DNA from: Chloroflexota bacterium
Lineage (GTDB): Bacteria; Chloroflexota; UBA11872
Assembly: GCA_022824495.1 (NCBI GenBank)
Contig: JAJDZU010000012.1
Location: forward strand, 124,001 to 188,000
Direction of reading: 5' to 3'
DNA length: 64,000 nt
The notes beneath the pieces are model-generated. The model saw only the letters and a list, made by a program, of their open reading frames with translations, did not search any database and was not told where the DNA came from. A program made the position numbers and the translations under genes. Positions 54,442-63,882 of this stretch are shown here, piece by piece (position 1 is the stretch's first letter; each line of letters begins with the position of its first letter).

Positions 54442-55581
54442 ATGCCGACCTACCGCGCCGCCGCCATTGCCGATTCCACGCTCGAACGCGCCTACGGCCA
54501 TGCCATCCACAAGGCGTTCTACGAGATTCCCAACGTCGAAGTCGCAGCCCTGGCCGACCCCGTCGCCGAGCCCAGAGCCGAGCGCGCCGCCGAGATCGGG
54601 AACCCCAGGCAGTACGACGACTACCGCGACATGCTCGCGGCCGAGACGCCCGATCTGGTCGCCATTTGCCCCCACCACTTCACGCATCACGGCCGCTGGC
54701 TGCTTGACGTCATCGAATCCGGCGCCAGGGGCATCTACATCGAGAAGCCCATCACCGCCGGCCTTGATGAAGCCGATGCCGTGCTCGAGGCCGCCGACGC
54801 CGCCGGCGCCAAGATCGCCGTGGCTCACCAGAATCGCTACCGGCCCGGAACCCATCGCGTAGCCCAGCTCGTTCAGGAGGGCGCCATCGGCACCCTCCGC
54901 TACATGCATGCCGTCGGCAAGTGCGACCAGCGCGGCGGGACCCATGACCTCCGCGTCCTCGGCACCCACGTGCTCGACGCGCTCCGCTACATCGCCGGCG
55001 ACGTGGCCTGGGCCACCGGCCATATGCAGGTTGATGGGCGCGACGTCACGGTTGACGACGTGTTCGACGGCCCGGAGGGCCTGGGCCAGATGGCCGGAGA
55101 CGCGCTCACCGGCTACTTCGCGTTCGAATCCGGCGCAACTGCTCGTTTCGAAACGTACACGCGCCCGGGCGGCGGTCCGTCCCCCTGGTTCGGCTACGAG
55201 CTATGGGGCACGGAAGGCGGCATCTCGGTTCGTGACGCGGGCCGCACGATCCTTCACTATCCGGCGCCGGCCAATCTGCCCGGAGATTCGGCGCTCGCCT
55301 GGGAACCGGTTGAGGTACCCGAGCTTGCCTACCCCAATGGCAGCCCCGCCAGCGACGCCCAACTGCTGGATGCGCTCAATCGCCACGCCGCAGTTGACAT
55401 AATCCACTGCATCGAAAGCGGCGGCGAACCCGTCTCCAGCGCCCGCCAGGCCACGGCGGCCCTCGAAATGGTCATGGCCATCCTCGAAGGCCACCGCACT
55501 GGTGCCCGCGTCCCGTTCCCCATGCAGACCCGCGCCAACCCCCTGGCGGAGTGGCAGCGGCAAGCGGGAGCCATTCGCTGA
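54442..55581 (+). CDS. Gfo/Idh/MocA family oxidoreductase
   Basis: A 379-residue NAD(P)-dependent sugar or inositol dehydrogenase. The N-terminal Rossmann fold has VAALADPVAEPRAERAAE and VAICPHHFTHH, the E-K-P motif is YIEKPITAGLDEADAVL (about 102), and the C-terminal domain holds the catalytic Asp/His region GGTHDLRVLGTHVLDALRYIAG. Substrates are typically inositols, aminosugars or sugar acids and cannot be assigned. It is followed by the SGNH hydrolase gene after 85 nt. Confidence 0.88.
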   Translation: MPTYRAAAIADSTLERAYGHAIHKAFYEIPNVEVAALADPVAEPRAERAAEIGNPRQYDDYRDMLAAETPDLVAICPHHFTHHGRWLLDVIESGARGIYIEKPITAGLDEADAVLEAADAAGAKIAVAHQNRYRPGTHRVAQLVQEGAIGTLRYMHAVGKCDQRGGTHDLRVLGTHVLDALRYIAGDVAWATGHMQVDGRDVTVDDVFDGPEGLGQMAGDALTGYFAFESGATARFETYTRPGGGPSPWFGYELWGTEGGISVRDAGRTILHYPAPANLPGDSALAWEPVEVPELAYPNGSPASDAQLLDALNRHAAVDIIHCIESGGEPVSSARQATAALEMVMAILEGHRTGARVPFPMQTRANPLAEWQRQAGAIR

Positions 55582-55666
55582 GACGTGATCCACGCATGAG
55601 CCTTCACCTCCCGGAAGCCCGTGTGATTAGCGGCACGGCGCTCGAGCGCCTTCGAGGCTGCGTACC

Positions 55667-56692
55667 ATGACCGGCATGCGCTGGTTGGACGCCTTGGCGC
55701 CTGAGTTGGAATACCGCGGCCTCGTCGGCCAACGCCGCGCCTTGCTCCATCGCGTACCCGTCACGTGGCGCGAACGCTTGCCGGCCGACACCTGGATGCG
55801 ACTCTGCTCCGCCTCCGGCGTGCGCGTGGCCTTTCGCACCGACAGCCCGACCATTGCCGTTCGCGCCGAGTGGCTGTCCCTGCAAACCAACCGCGCCAAC
55901 GCCGAAATCGACCTCTACCAGAACGGCGAGTTCTACGGCCAGCTGCGCTCCCAGGGCCTGGGCGCCGCCGAGGGCGTGGTCTACGACGGGCCGGCCCGCG
56001 ACCGCTGCGTCGAGCTCTATATGCCGCCCTACGGCGAGGTCAGGTTTGCGGGCGTCGGCGTGGCCGACAACGCCTGCGTACAGCCGCCACCGTCGCTCAG
56101 TGGTCCGCGGCTGCTGTTCTACGGCGATTCCATCACCCACGGCAGCACCACTGTGCGTCCGGGCACGACCTATCCGGCCCGCATCGCCCGCAGCCTTGGC
56201 GTCGACTTCGTCAACCTGGGCGTGGGCGGCTCGGCTCGCGGCGAACCGGCCATGGCCGAGATCGCCGCCTCGCTGCGCGCCGACGTGATCGTGCTGGCCT
56301 ACGGCGTCAACACCTTCGGCTCCAGCTACGAAGAGCCGCGCGCCTTCGAACGCACCTACGACACCTTTCTGGCCATCCTCCGCTGGCACCAGCCGGAGGT
56401 GCCTATCCTCATGGTCACGCCCCTCTTCCACACCTGCGAGTTCGAGCAAACCACCCGCGGCGGCGCCAAGCTGGAGGAATACCGCCGTGTCATCCGCGAA
56501 GTCGTCTACCGCCGCCAGAGCTTCGGCGACGCCAACCTCATCCTGCTGGAGGGCCACGGCCTCATCGGCCCCGGCCAGGGCGACCTGCTGGCCGACCACG
56601 TCCACCCCAACGACGCCGGCTTCGCCGCGATGGCCGACGGCCTCGGCGCGCAGATTCAACGCGTGCTCAGCCTCACGTCTGGCACCAGCTGA
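55667..56692 (+). CDS. SGNH/GDSL-family hydrolase
   Basis: A 341-residue esterase-like protein. Residues 1-140 form a beta-rich N-terminal domain; the SGNH domain begins with LLFYGDSITHGSTTV (Ser155), has GVGGSARGEP (Gly), AYGVNTFGSSYEEP (Asn) and DHVHPNDAGF (Asp-x-x-His). It may remove acyl groups from sugars or polysaccharides. No signal peptide is seen. ATGs at 55667 and 55676 are both possible starts. Confidence 0.87.
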   Translation: MTGMRWLDALAPELEYRGLVGQRRALLHRVPVTWRERLPADTWMRLCSASGVRVAFRTDSPTIAVRAEWLSLQTNRANAEIDLYQNGEFYGQLRSQGLGAAEGVVYDGPARDRCVELYMPPYGEVRFAGVGVADNACVQPPPSLSGPRLLFYGDSITHGSTTVRPGTTYPARIARSLGVDFVNLGVGGSARGEPAMAEIAASLRADVIVLAYGVNTFGSSYEEPRAFERTYDTFLAILRWHQPEVPILMVTPLFHTCEFEQTTRGGAKLEEYRRVIREVVYRRQSFGDANLILLEGHGLIGPGQGDLLADHVHPNDAGFAAMADGLGAQIQRVLSLTSGTS

Positions 56693-56846
56693 CCGAGGCA
56701 TGTCCTGCCCGGCTCCAATAGGCAGCAGTCTGGCTGCGAGGCCAAATGATGCGGTGCATTGCTAGAGTTGTGGAGAGGTCCAGTCTCAACGCGATCGAGC
56801 CGTTTTACCGGATTCGTGTTGGCACTCGGCCAAAGGAGCACCCCTG

Positions 56847-57107
56847 ATGCCTATAGGTGAGGAAAGCGTGGCGTCGCGCGGCAAAAAGTTGTACCGCACG
56901 AAGATCCGCGATCTGACCTGCGGAACGGCGAAGGGCGACTTTGTCGTGATCGACATACACAGCGGGGACTTTGAGGTCGATTCCGACGACGTCACGGCAA
57001 CGATGCGGCTGATGCAGCGGCGCCCGGACGCAATTACATGGGCGGAGCGTGTTGGCTTTCCGGCGGCATACAACTTACAGGGCGGGATACTGGCTCGTCC
57101 TGAATGA
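56847..57107 (+). CDS. Small protein, usual partner of a clan AA aspartic protease
   Basis: An 86-residue protein with KIRDLTCGTAKGDFVVIDIHSGDFEVD, then RRPDAITWAERVGFPAAYNL. The opening KIR, the I-D-I-x-S/T-G-D-F/Y-E-x-D run and the R-R-P-D-A pattern recur in small proteins encoded just upstream of clan AA aspartic proteases; from my knowledge such pairs look like a toxin-antitoxin-type module. The ATG has AAAGGAG 10 nt upstream. It shares ATGA with the next, truncated frame, so the module was once coupled. No biochemical role is established. Confidence 0.6.
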   Translation: MPIGEESVASRGKKLYRTKIRDLTCGTAKGDFVVIDIHSGDFEVDSDDVTATMRLMQRRPDAITWAERVGFPAAYNLQGGILARPE

Positions 57108-57280
57108 TTCGCGGGCGGATCAACCAACGCCTGGAGCCCGTGATCAACCTCTCGATTCTCGACGATCGCGAGATCACGCGCAGCCAGCCACCCAACTGCA
57201 TGACCTCGCCGTTAGACCCGCTCGCCGCGTCGCCTTACGCTAAGACCTACCGTCCCAACGGCGAGGCGCACCCATGCTGA
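57104..57280 (+). pseudogene. Truncated clan AA aspartic protease (N-terminal stub)
   Basis: The frame opens MIRGRINQRLEPVINLSILD, which is the normal start of clan AA aspartic proteases (family pattern M-I-x-G-x-V-N-x-x-x-E-x-x-x-x-L). After about 25 residues the similarity stops and the frame runs on as an unrelated Pro-rich tail, ending at 58 codons. The catalytic D-T-G-F motif that should follow is missing. The stub overlaps the upstream partner by ATGA and the next gene's start by 7 nt, so the remainder appears to have been deleted. Confidence 0.55.
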
Positions 57281-58107
57281 GGCTCAGCATCCTCACCCTG
57301 TCTTACCGTCAGGCCTTCGACGATGGCCGGATGGACCTGATGAGCTTCCTGGATACCTGTCGCGAACTGAGCGTGGAAGGCGTCGATCTCCACGACTCCG
57401 CATTCCCCGCCGTGGACCGGGCCTCGCTGCTGGCCGTCAAGCGCGAGTGCCTGGACCGCGGGTTGGACATTCCCTGTATCGCCATCTCCAACAACTTCGC
57501 CCGTCCCGCCGACGAGCTTCCCGCCGACGTACAGCGCACCAAGACCTGGATCGAACGTGCCGCCCTGCTCGGCGCGCCGCAGGTTCGCGTGTTCAGCGGC
57601 AGCCCTGCCACTGAAGAAGACCGCGCCGCCTCCTGGGACCGCTGCGCCGACGCGCTGCGCGAATGTGCCGAGTTTGGCGCCGAGGTAGGCGTTGTGGTTT
57701 CCCTGCAGAACCACAATCACAAGCAGATTGCCCCCGACGGCGAAGACGTGCTGCGCCTGATTCGCCAGGTCAGCCATCCCAACCTGGGTCACGTCCTCGA
57801 TACCGGCCAGTACGCCGGGTCCCCCGGCGCCTCCGGCTTCGCCGACGACGAGCAGCGGGATCGCCACGACTACCTGAACAGCATTGCCCTCACCGCGCCC
57901 CTCGCCACCGCGGTCCGCGCCAAGCTCTACCGCATCGCCACGGGTCGGGAGGAGTCGCTGGACTACGACACGATCTTCCAGACCATCCGCAGCGTTCGCT
58001 ACAACGGCTGGATCAGTCTCGTCTACGAAGGCCGCGACGATCCCATCGAGGTAATCCCGCTCGGTGTCCGCTATCTCCGCGAGTACTTGCCAGCGGCCTC
58101 GACCTGA
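57274..58107 (+). CDS. Sugar-phosphate isomerase/epimerase-type TIM barrel
   Basis: A 277-residue xylose-isomerase-like barrel. DLHDSAFPAVDRASLLAV, VVVSLQNHNHKQIAPDGEDVL and NLGHVLDTGQYAGS hold the metal site (Glu/Asp/His), and YNGWISLVYEGRDDPIEVI is the C-terminal strand with the final Glu. Such enzymes isomerise or epimerise sugars or inositol derivatives. The ATG at 57274 overlaps the truncated protease frame by 7 nt. It is convergent with rarA, whose stop is 8 nt away. Confidence 0.82.
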   Translation: MLRLSILTLSYRQAFDDGRMDLMSFLDTCRELSVEGVDLHDSAFPAVDRASLLAVKRECLDRGLDIPCIAISNNFARPADELPADVQRTKTWIERAALLGAPQVRVFSGSPATEEDRAASWDRCADALRECAEFGAEVGVVVSLQNHNHKQIAPDGEDVLRLIRQVSHPNLGHVLDTGQYAGSPGASGFADDEQRDRHDYLNSIALTAPLATAVRAKLYRIATGREESLDYDTIFQTIRSVRYNGWISLVYEGRDDPIEVIPLGVRYLREYLPAAST

Positions 58108-58114
58108 GCGCGCG

Positions 58115-59458
58115 CTAGGGCCGTTCCGCTTCGCGACCGGCGTTGGGCGGTGGAGTGCGGCGCTCGCGGAGGCGCTGCCGCAACTCTCGTTCCTTTCCGC
58201 CGCCCCGCCCGTCATAAAACCGCTGCTTCCCCGGCATGTACGCCTGCGCCACCCAGTTGCCGGGGAAGTCATGCGGGTACCGGTACCCCACGCTTTGGCC
58301 GTGCGCCTCGGCCAATCCCGGATGTGCCGCGCCGCGTAAGTGCAGCGGGACCTCCACGTTCGCTCCCTGGCGAATCGCCTGTTCGGCCGCCCCAAGCGCC
58401 CGCCCGGCCGCGTTGCTTTTGGGCGCCGCCGCCAGGTAGATCGTCGCCTGGGCGAGCGCATAGCGCGCTTCCGGCAGGCCCAGCCGTTCCACCGCGTTGG
58501 CTGCCGCCACCGCCAGCGGCAGCGCGTGGGGATCGGCATTCCCGATGTCCTCCGAGGCCAGGATCACGATCCGCCGCGCAAGGAACTCCGGCGCCTCGCC
58601 CCCTTCCAGCATCTTCGCCAGCCAGAACAGTGACGCGTCCGGGTCGGAGCCCCGCACGCTCTTGATATACGCCGAAATGGTGTCGTAATGCTCGTCCGCC
58701 GCCCGGTCGTACCGCACCTGCCGCGTCAGCGCCGCCTGCGTCGCCGTTTCCGCGTCCACGGTCTCCAGCCCGCGTTCGCGAGCAAAGGCCGCCGCCGACT
58801 CGATCCAGTTCAGAGCCACCCGCGCATCCCCGCCCGACGCCGCCACCGCCTGCTCCACAGCCTCCTCGGCGAATCGCGGCGCCTCCGCCCCCAACCCGTC
58901 CGCCGAGTCCAACGCCCGCTCCACAATCGCCCGCAGATCTTCCGCCTCCAGCGGCTGCAACCGCAGCACCCGCATCCGCGACAGCAGCGGCGCGTTTAGC
59001 TCAAAGTACGGGTTCTCCGTCGTCGCGCCCCACAGCGCAATCACGCCGTCCTCCACCGCTGGCAGCAGCACGTCCTGCTGCGCCTTGTTGAACCGGTGAA
59101 TCTCGTCCAGGAACACCAGCGTCCGCTTGCGGTACATGTCCCGCTCGCTCGCCGCCTGCGCGATCACCCCCCGCACGTCCCGCACAGTCGCTGAGACCGC
59201 GCTTAACTCCACGAACCGCCGTTCGGTCATCGCCGCCGCGATTCGCGCCAGGCTCGTCTTGCCCGTGCCCGGTGATCCCCACAACACCACCGACCACATC
59301 TCGTCGCGTTCCAGCGCCATCCGCAGCGGCGCGCCGGGCCCCACCAGGTCGTTGTGTCCGCTGAATTCGTCCAGCGACCGTGGGCGCATGCGCGCTGCCA
59401 GGGGCATTGCCGCCTCTTGCGCCGCCGCGCCCGCGTAGGCGAAGAGGTCTTTAGTCAT
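58115..59458 (-). CDS. rarA: Replication-associated recombination protein RarA (MgsA)
   Basis: A 447-residue AAA+ ATPase acting at stalled replication forks. It opens MTKDLFAYAGAAA and MRPRSLDEFSGHNDLVGPG, then Walker A GSPGTGKTSLARI, Walker B LVFLDEIHRFNKAQQD and sensor 1 LWGATTENPYF. The C-terminal MgsA part has YDRAADEHYDTISAYIKSVRGSDPDASLFWLAKML and GNADPHALPLA. The ATG at 59458 overlaps the DUF4129 stop by 8 nt. It therefore belongs to the moxR-DUF58-DUF4129 transcript. Confidence 0.95.
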   Translation of the reverse strand: MTKDLFAYAGAAAQEAAMPLAARMRPRSLDEFSGHNDLVGPGAPLRMALERDEMWSVVLWGSPGTGKTSLARIAAAMTERRFVELSAVSATVRDVRGVIAQAASERDMYRKRTLVFLDEIHRFNKAQQDVLLPAVEDGVIALWGATTENPYFELNAPLLSRMRVLRLQPLEAEDLRAIVERALDSADGLGAEAPRFAEEAVEQAVAASGGDARVALNWIESAAAFARERGLETVDAETATQAALTRQVRYDRAADEHYDTISAYIKSVRGSDPDASLFWLAKMLEGGEAPEFLARRIVILASEDIGNADPHALPLAVAAANAVERLGLPEARYALAQATIYLAAAPKSNAAGRALGAAEQAIRQGANVEVPLHLRGAAHPGLAEAHGQSVGYRYPHDFPGNWVAQAYMPGKQRFYDGRGGGKERELRQRLRERRTPPPNAGREAERP

Positions 59459-61034
59459 CCGGGGGCGCTTGCAGTGCCCGGGCGACGTCGGCCTGCAAGC
59501 GGCGCGCCTGCTCCACTTTGTGGTCCGGTCCAAGCTCCGGCGCGTAGCGGGCGGCCATGTACATCTCCGTCAGTCCGTCCACGGCCGCGGTTGCCCCGCG
59601 GCAGCGCGCGGCCAGGCGCTCCCGGTACTCGCTTGGCGTCGCCGATGGCCCTCGAGACACGCCTCGCGCCGACGCCTCGTCCACCGTCTCGGCATAGATC
59701 TCGTGGAGCTGCTGCCGCAACGTGCCCTCGCGGCCTCGCCGCAGCGACGACAGGTTTGTCCGCATCGCGCGCCGCCGCCCGGCCAGCGCCCGCACCGACG
59801 CCCCCACGGCCTGCGCCACCGTGCGCGTCCAACCGAATAGTCCCAGGATTGATGCCAGTAGCGCCTGGAGGATCAACAGCAGGTGCGTCAGCAGCGACCG
59901 GCTGGCTCGCTGCGCCGACACCCGCTGGTAGTTCCGCTGCACCGCCCGGAACAGCCAGTACAGCGAGAAGCCTCCCGCGATCAGCACGATCAACGCGGCG
60001 ATGAACAGCCCGAAGTCAATGCCTTCGCCTTCCGCCTGCAGCAACTCCTCGGGCGGCAGCGGCTCGACGAAGCCGCCGCCTTCCGGCCGCAACAACTCGA
60101 GCAGCCGGGCGATCAGGCTCAGGATCAACAGCCCGATAGCCAGCACGATTCGTGCCACCCACAGCATCCCGTCCAGGATCAGCAGGCCGAACCCCGCAAA
60201 CACGTCCGTGTCCGCCGCCGGAATCAGCAGCGCCACCACCAGCGCCACCACCAACAGGAAGATGGCCGAGCGAATCCAGGTCCCCGTCAGCCCCGGGGCC
60301 TGCGCCGCAAGTTCAAGCGACCACTGCGAGGTCCGCCGCACCAGGTTTGCGTAGCTCAGCAGCAGCAGGACGCTCACGTAGTACAGCACCATGATGATCA
60401 GGGCCGTCTGCACCACGCCCGCCTGCTGCGTCTCCGTTCCAATGATCACGTTGAATGCCGTTAACCCAACCAGGATCCCGCCCGCCGTAGCTGCCAGTTG
60501 CGTCAGTTCGGTAATCGCGGCTGATCGGTCCACAAAGCGTCCCCGATCGTTCAGCCACTCGTAGTACTGCGGCGAGCGCTTCGATGGCGGAATCTCCGAG
60601 CGTTGCGGATGCAGCAGCTCGATGTTGCGCAACACCCGCATTCCGGCCATCCAGGTCAGGGCCAGGATCGTGATCAGCATCAGCGAGGTCAGGTCCAGCA
60701 GCCCGCCAACGATCCCCAGGGCTCCGTCGCGGGCATCGGGCGGCGCCCCGAAAAACGAGGTGATTCGAACCAGCAGCAGGATCGGCACCACCAGCGCCGC
60801 CCAGTGCTTCCAGCTATAGCTCCCCGCCGAGTGACGCCCGCCGTACGCCGCCACGATCATCGACACCACGAACACGAGCGTCATGATCACCAGGAACGCG
60901 TACGCCCGGTCCGCCCCCACCGTGATTGTCTGCATCCACAGCGTCAGCCCCGCGCCAAACAACCCAAAGCAAAGGGTGGCGATCGCGCCCAGGATCGTCC
61001 GGCTAAACGGCCGCTCGGTCGTCTCGCCAGACAC
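59451..61034 (-). CDS. DUF4129-containing multi-span membrane protein
   Basis: A 527-residue membrane protein with two blocks of helices (about residues 20-130 and 210-330) separated by soluble loops. The C-terminal soluble part, with IYAETVDEASARGVSRGPSATPSEYRERL and DGLTEMYMAARYAPE, fits DUF4129. DUF4129 commonly follows moxR and DUF58 genes, as here. No function is known; transglutaminase-linked envelope assembly has been proposed for related sets. The GTG at 61034 has AAGGAG 7 nt upstream and overlaps the DUF58 gene by 32 nt. Confidence 0.8.
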   Translation of the reverse strand: MSGETTERPFSRTILGAIATLCFGLFGAGLTLWMQTITVGADRAYAFLVIMTLVFVVSMIVAAYGGRHSAGSYSWKHWAALVVPILLLVRITSFFGAPPDARDGALGIVGGLLDLTSLMLITILALTWMAGMRVLRNIELLHPQRSEIPPSKRSPQYYEWLNDRGRFVDRSAAITELTQLAATAGGILVGLTAFNVIIGTETQQAGVVQTALIIMVLYYVSVLLLLSYANLVRRTSQWSLELAAQAPGLTGTWIRSAIFLLVVALVVALLIPAADTDVFAGFGLLILDGMLWVARIVLAIGLLILSLIARLLELLRPEGGGFVEPLPPEELLQAEGEGIDFGLFIAALIVLIAGGFSLYWLFRAVQRNYQRVSAQRASRSLLTHLLLILQALLASILGLFGWTRTVAQAVGASVRALAGRRRAMRTNLSSLRRGREGTLRQQLHEIYAETVDEASARGVSRGPSATPSEYRERLAARCRGATAAVDGLTEMYMAARYAPELGPDHKVEQARRLQADVARALQAPPDD

Positions 61035-62244
61035 GCACGTGCTCCTTGTCCGTAATCGCAAACGCCGTCAGCCCGGCGGACCGGGCCGCCCCGGCGGCCA
61101 GCGTGGCTGCTGATCCGTCGGTAAACACGACGATCACTCGATGGCCCAGTTTGCGCTGTGCCACCAGGCTCGCCAACAACTCGTTCGACCGCAGACCTGT
61201 CAGCACAATCAGCGTCGCCCCCCAGGGCAGCGAGCGACTGGCTGTCGTAACCGCTTGGGCGGCATCTTCCCCTGCCAGCAACTCCACCCGAGCCAACAGG
61301 TCCAGGCACGACATCAGGTGCCCGCGGCCTCGCCCGATGGGAACGTGGGGAACTCGTCCGGACATCCGATCACGCATTTCCTCGTGCGACCCGCCGCGCA
61401 CCCCGCCCAGGTAGATCGGGTCCAACCCATTCACCACGATCCCCACGCTCTGCCGGCTTTCCAGCATGAACGTCGCCAGCGACGCCGCGGCCGTCACCGC
61501 CATCTCCGAGGCCGGGCCGCGCCACATGCGGCTGTAGCTGGCGTGGTCCAGGTCGACCAGGATCTGGACTTCGTGGCTCACGGCCGGCTCCAGGTTCCGC
61601 ACCATCAGGTGCCCGACGGCTGCCGTTGCCTTCCAGTTGATCAGTCGCTGCGAGTCCCCGGGCTCATAGTCGCGCGACCCCACCACTCGGATCGGATCGT
61701 GATAGATCCGCTGATGTGATCGCATGTCCCCGAACGGCGTATTCGACTCGATTTGGAACGCCTCGATTGGAATGACCTGCGGATACACGATCACGAATTC
61801 GGCCGTATCGATCAGCAGGTCCTGGCTGGCAAGCCCAAACACGTCGCCAAACCGAACCTGCAACGGTCCCAGCCGGTGATACCCGCGATGCGTGGCCGGC
61901 AGCGTGTACTCGATGGTGGCCGACCCCTTCGGCCGCAGCCGCACGACCTGTCGAAGGGCGTCATACGTCGCGATCCGCGTCGGCAGCGCCTCCCGCACGC
62001 TCAGCCACGGCACGGGCAGCAGCGACCCGTTCTCGATGTGAATGGTGACGGCAACCGTCTCGTCCTGAAACACCCGCGGTGCAAACTCTCTCCGTACCCG
62101 CAAACCGCGCCGCATCCGCCAGACCCACAGGTGCGTCAGCACCAGCACGGCAATCAGCAGGTACGCGGCCAGGAACAGAAATGTGAACCGCGTAAAGAAC
62201 GCCGCGGCCAGCAGCACCACCGTCAGGATGATCAGGCTGGGCAT
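61003..62244 (-). CDS. DUF58 family protein
   Basis: A 413-residue protein with two N-terminal membrane helices (about 1-45) and a soluble part. The family block is RVVGSRDYEPGDSQRLINWKATAAVGHLMVRNLEP (about 188-222); an MIDAS-like von Willebrand fold follows. It works with MoxR-type ATPases and may act as an adaptor or chaperone substrate. It is cotranscribed with moxR, from which it is separated by 150 nt with no gene, and with the DUF4129 gene. Confidence 0.9.
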   Translation of the reverse strand: MPSLIILTVVLLAAAFFTRFTFLFLAAYLLIAVLVLTHLWVWRMRRGLRVRREFAPRVFQDETVAVTIHIENGSLLPVPWLSVREALPTRIATYDALRQVVRLRPKGSATIEYTLPATHRGYHRLGPLQVRFGDVFGLASQDLLIDTAEFVIVYPQVIPIEAFQIESNTPFGDMRSHQRIYHDPIRVVGSRDYEPGDSQRLINWKATAAVGHLMVRNLEPAVSHEVQILVDLDHASYSRMWRGPASEMAVTAAASLATFMLESRQSVGIVVNGLDPIYLGGVRGGSHEEMRDRMSGRVPHVPIGRGRGHLMSCLDLLARVELLAGEDAAQAVTTASRSLPWGATLIVLTGLRSNELLASLVAQRKLGHRVIVVFTDGSAATLAAGAARSAGLTAFAITDKEHVRVWRDDRAAV

Positions 62245-62394
62245 GCGCTATCCGCTCACCGACCCGTCGGCTTGGCGTCCACGGCGCGGCGGGCCGCCCG
62301 CGGCGTCGATGGCCGTAGCCGGCGCGAGCGAACCTGCCCCTTCAGAACCACCGCGTCTCCCCTGGGTCAAACTGATCTCGCGTTCGCAAGACCG

Positions 62395-63360
62395 TTAGCT
62401 GTCCTCCTCGTCAACCAGCCGCAATTCGGTCGACTCCATCAGCGAGCGCACCAGGGCATCCGAGGTAACCCCACGCAGCGAGTGCTCCGCCGAAACCAGC
62501 ACCCGGTGAGCCAGGATCGAAGGCGCCAGCTCCTTCACGTCGTCGGGCAACACGAAGCTGCGACCGCGAATGGCCGCCAGCGCCTGCGCCGCCCGATGCA
62601 GCGCCAGCGAGCCGCGCGGACTGGCGCCCAGCGCGACCTCCGGCCGGTCGCGCGTCGCCCGCACCAGGCGCAACAGGTACTCGATCACCGTGTCGTCAAC
62701 GTGTACGTCTCCAACCGTGCGCTGCAAGTCGGCCAGGGTTCGCAGATCGGAGGCTTGCTTCAGGTCGTCGATCGGATGCCCGTGCCGCTGTCCATCCAGG
62801 ACATTCCGCTCGTCGTCGAACGTCGGATAACCGAGCGACATTCGCATCATGAAGCGGTCCAATTGCGCTTCGGGCAGCGGAAACGTGCCTTCGAACTCCA
62901 CCGGGTTTTGGGTCGCCAGCACGATGAAGGGCGTCGGTAACGGCCGCGTGACGCCATCGGCGCTGACCTGGGTTTCGCTCATGGCTTCCAGCAGGGCCGA
63001 CTGCGTCCGCGGCGTCGCGCGGTTGATCTCATCGGCCAGCAGCACGTTGGCGAACACCGGTCCGGCCCGGAATTCGAACTCTCCCGACTTCTGGTTATAG
63101 ACCGAAACCCCGGTCACGTCGTTCGGCAGCAGGTCAGGCGTGAACTGAATGCGCCGGAACTCACCCCCGAGCGAAATCGCGATGGACCGGGCCAGCATCG
63201 TCTTCCCGGTGCCCGGCACGTCGTCGAGCAGCACGTGGCCGCGACACAACAGCGCCACCAGGATGCGCTCGATTTCCGCTTCCTTACCTAGGATGACGCG
63301 GCTTGTGGCGCCAATAATGGTCTGCCGAAACTCGGCATACGGCGCTGGATCAAACGCCAT
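62395..63360 (-). CDS. MoxR-family AAA+ ATPase
   Basis: A 321-residue ATPase of the MoxR family. Walker A is DVPGTGKTMLARSIA, Walker B is VLLADEINRATPRTQSALLEAMSE, sensor 1 is VLATQNPVEFEGTFPLPEAQLDRFMMR and the C-terminal lid has GASPRGSLALHRAAQALAAIRGR. MoxR ATPases help insert cofactors or mature protein complexes together with DUF58 and VWA partners. It is the first gene of the moxR-DUF58-DUF4129-rarA set and is divergent from the small gene at 63583. Confidence 0.94.
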   Translation of the reverse strand: MAFDPAPYAEFRQTIIGATSRVILGKEAEIERILVALLCRGHVLLDDVPGTGKTMLARSIAISLGGEFRRIQFTPDLLPNDVTGVSVYNQKSGEFEFRAGPVFANVLLADEINRATPRTQSALLEAMSETQVSADGVTRPLPTPFIVLATQNPVEFEGTFPLPEAQLDRFMMRMSLGYPTFDDERNVLDGQRHGHPIDDLKQASDLRTLADLQRTVGDVHVDDTVIEYLLRLVRATRDRPEVALGASPRGSLALHRAAQALAAIRGRSFVLPDDVKELAPSILAHRVLVSAEHSLRGVTSDALVRSLMESTELRLVDEEDS

Positions 63361-63582
63361 CCCCGACCCTTCCTCTCACGTCATTGGCGGTGCATCCGCC
63401 TCCAGGGCGGCCCCGCACGGCGCTGCCGCCTCCGGCGTACTTTGCCAGAACTATCCTTGCTGCGCCCGCGTCGTCGCGCCCGCACTCCAAGAATCGACGC
63501 GCCAGGGGCATCAATCCCGGTGCCCGGGGCCTCGCCAGGGTACGCTTTCGCCAAGCATGATCGCCCTTCGCACCTAACGCAG

Positions 63583-63882
63583 ATGCAGGCCCGCGCCAGC
63601 GATCCTGAAGCCTTTCTCCAACCCGGCGCCATAACCTTGCCCAAGGGCGACTGGTACGTGGAACCGCCCGTGGACGGCGACTACGACGTTAGCGCCCAGA
63701 CCGATGGCGCGCGCGGCCAGTACATTAGCATGACCTACTCCGAGGGCTTCCAGGCCTGCGTCCACATCGATGACCTGGGCGTGCTTCGCTGCCAGCTCTA
63801 CCGCTACAACGGCGCCTGGCCCTGCGACGTGGACTACGCCAACCTGCGCATCCGCTTCCGCGGCGCCACGAGCGCCGCATGA
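63583..63882 (+). CDS. Small protein of unknown function, overlaps nadC
   Basis: A 99-residue protein I do not recognise. It has a beta-rich, acidic make-up (DPEAFLQPGAITLPKGDWYVEPPVDGDYD, then QYISMTYSEGFQACVHIDDLGV) with three Cys. The ATG at 63583 is in a better context than the longer frame from 63442, whose first 47 residues are Arg/Pro rich. The stop shares ATGA with the nadC start, so the two are translationally coupled. Its coupling to nadC hints at a role in NAD synthesis, but nothing in the sequence confirms it. Confidence 0.55.
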   Translation: MQARASDPEAFLQPGAITLPKGDWYVEPPVDGDYDVSAQTDGARGQYISMTYSEGFQACVHIDDLGVLRCQLYRYNGAWPCDVDYANLRIRFRGATSAA

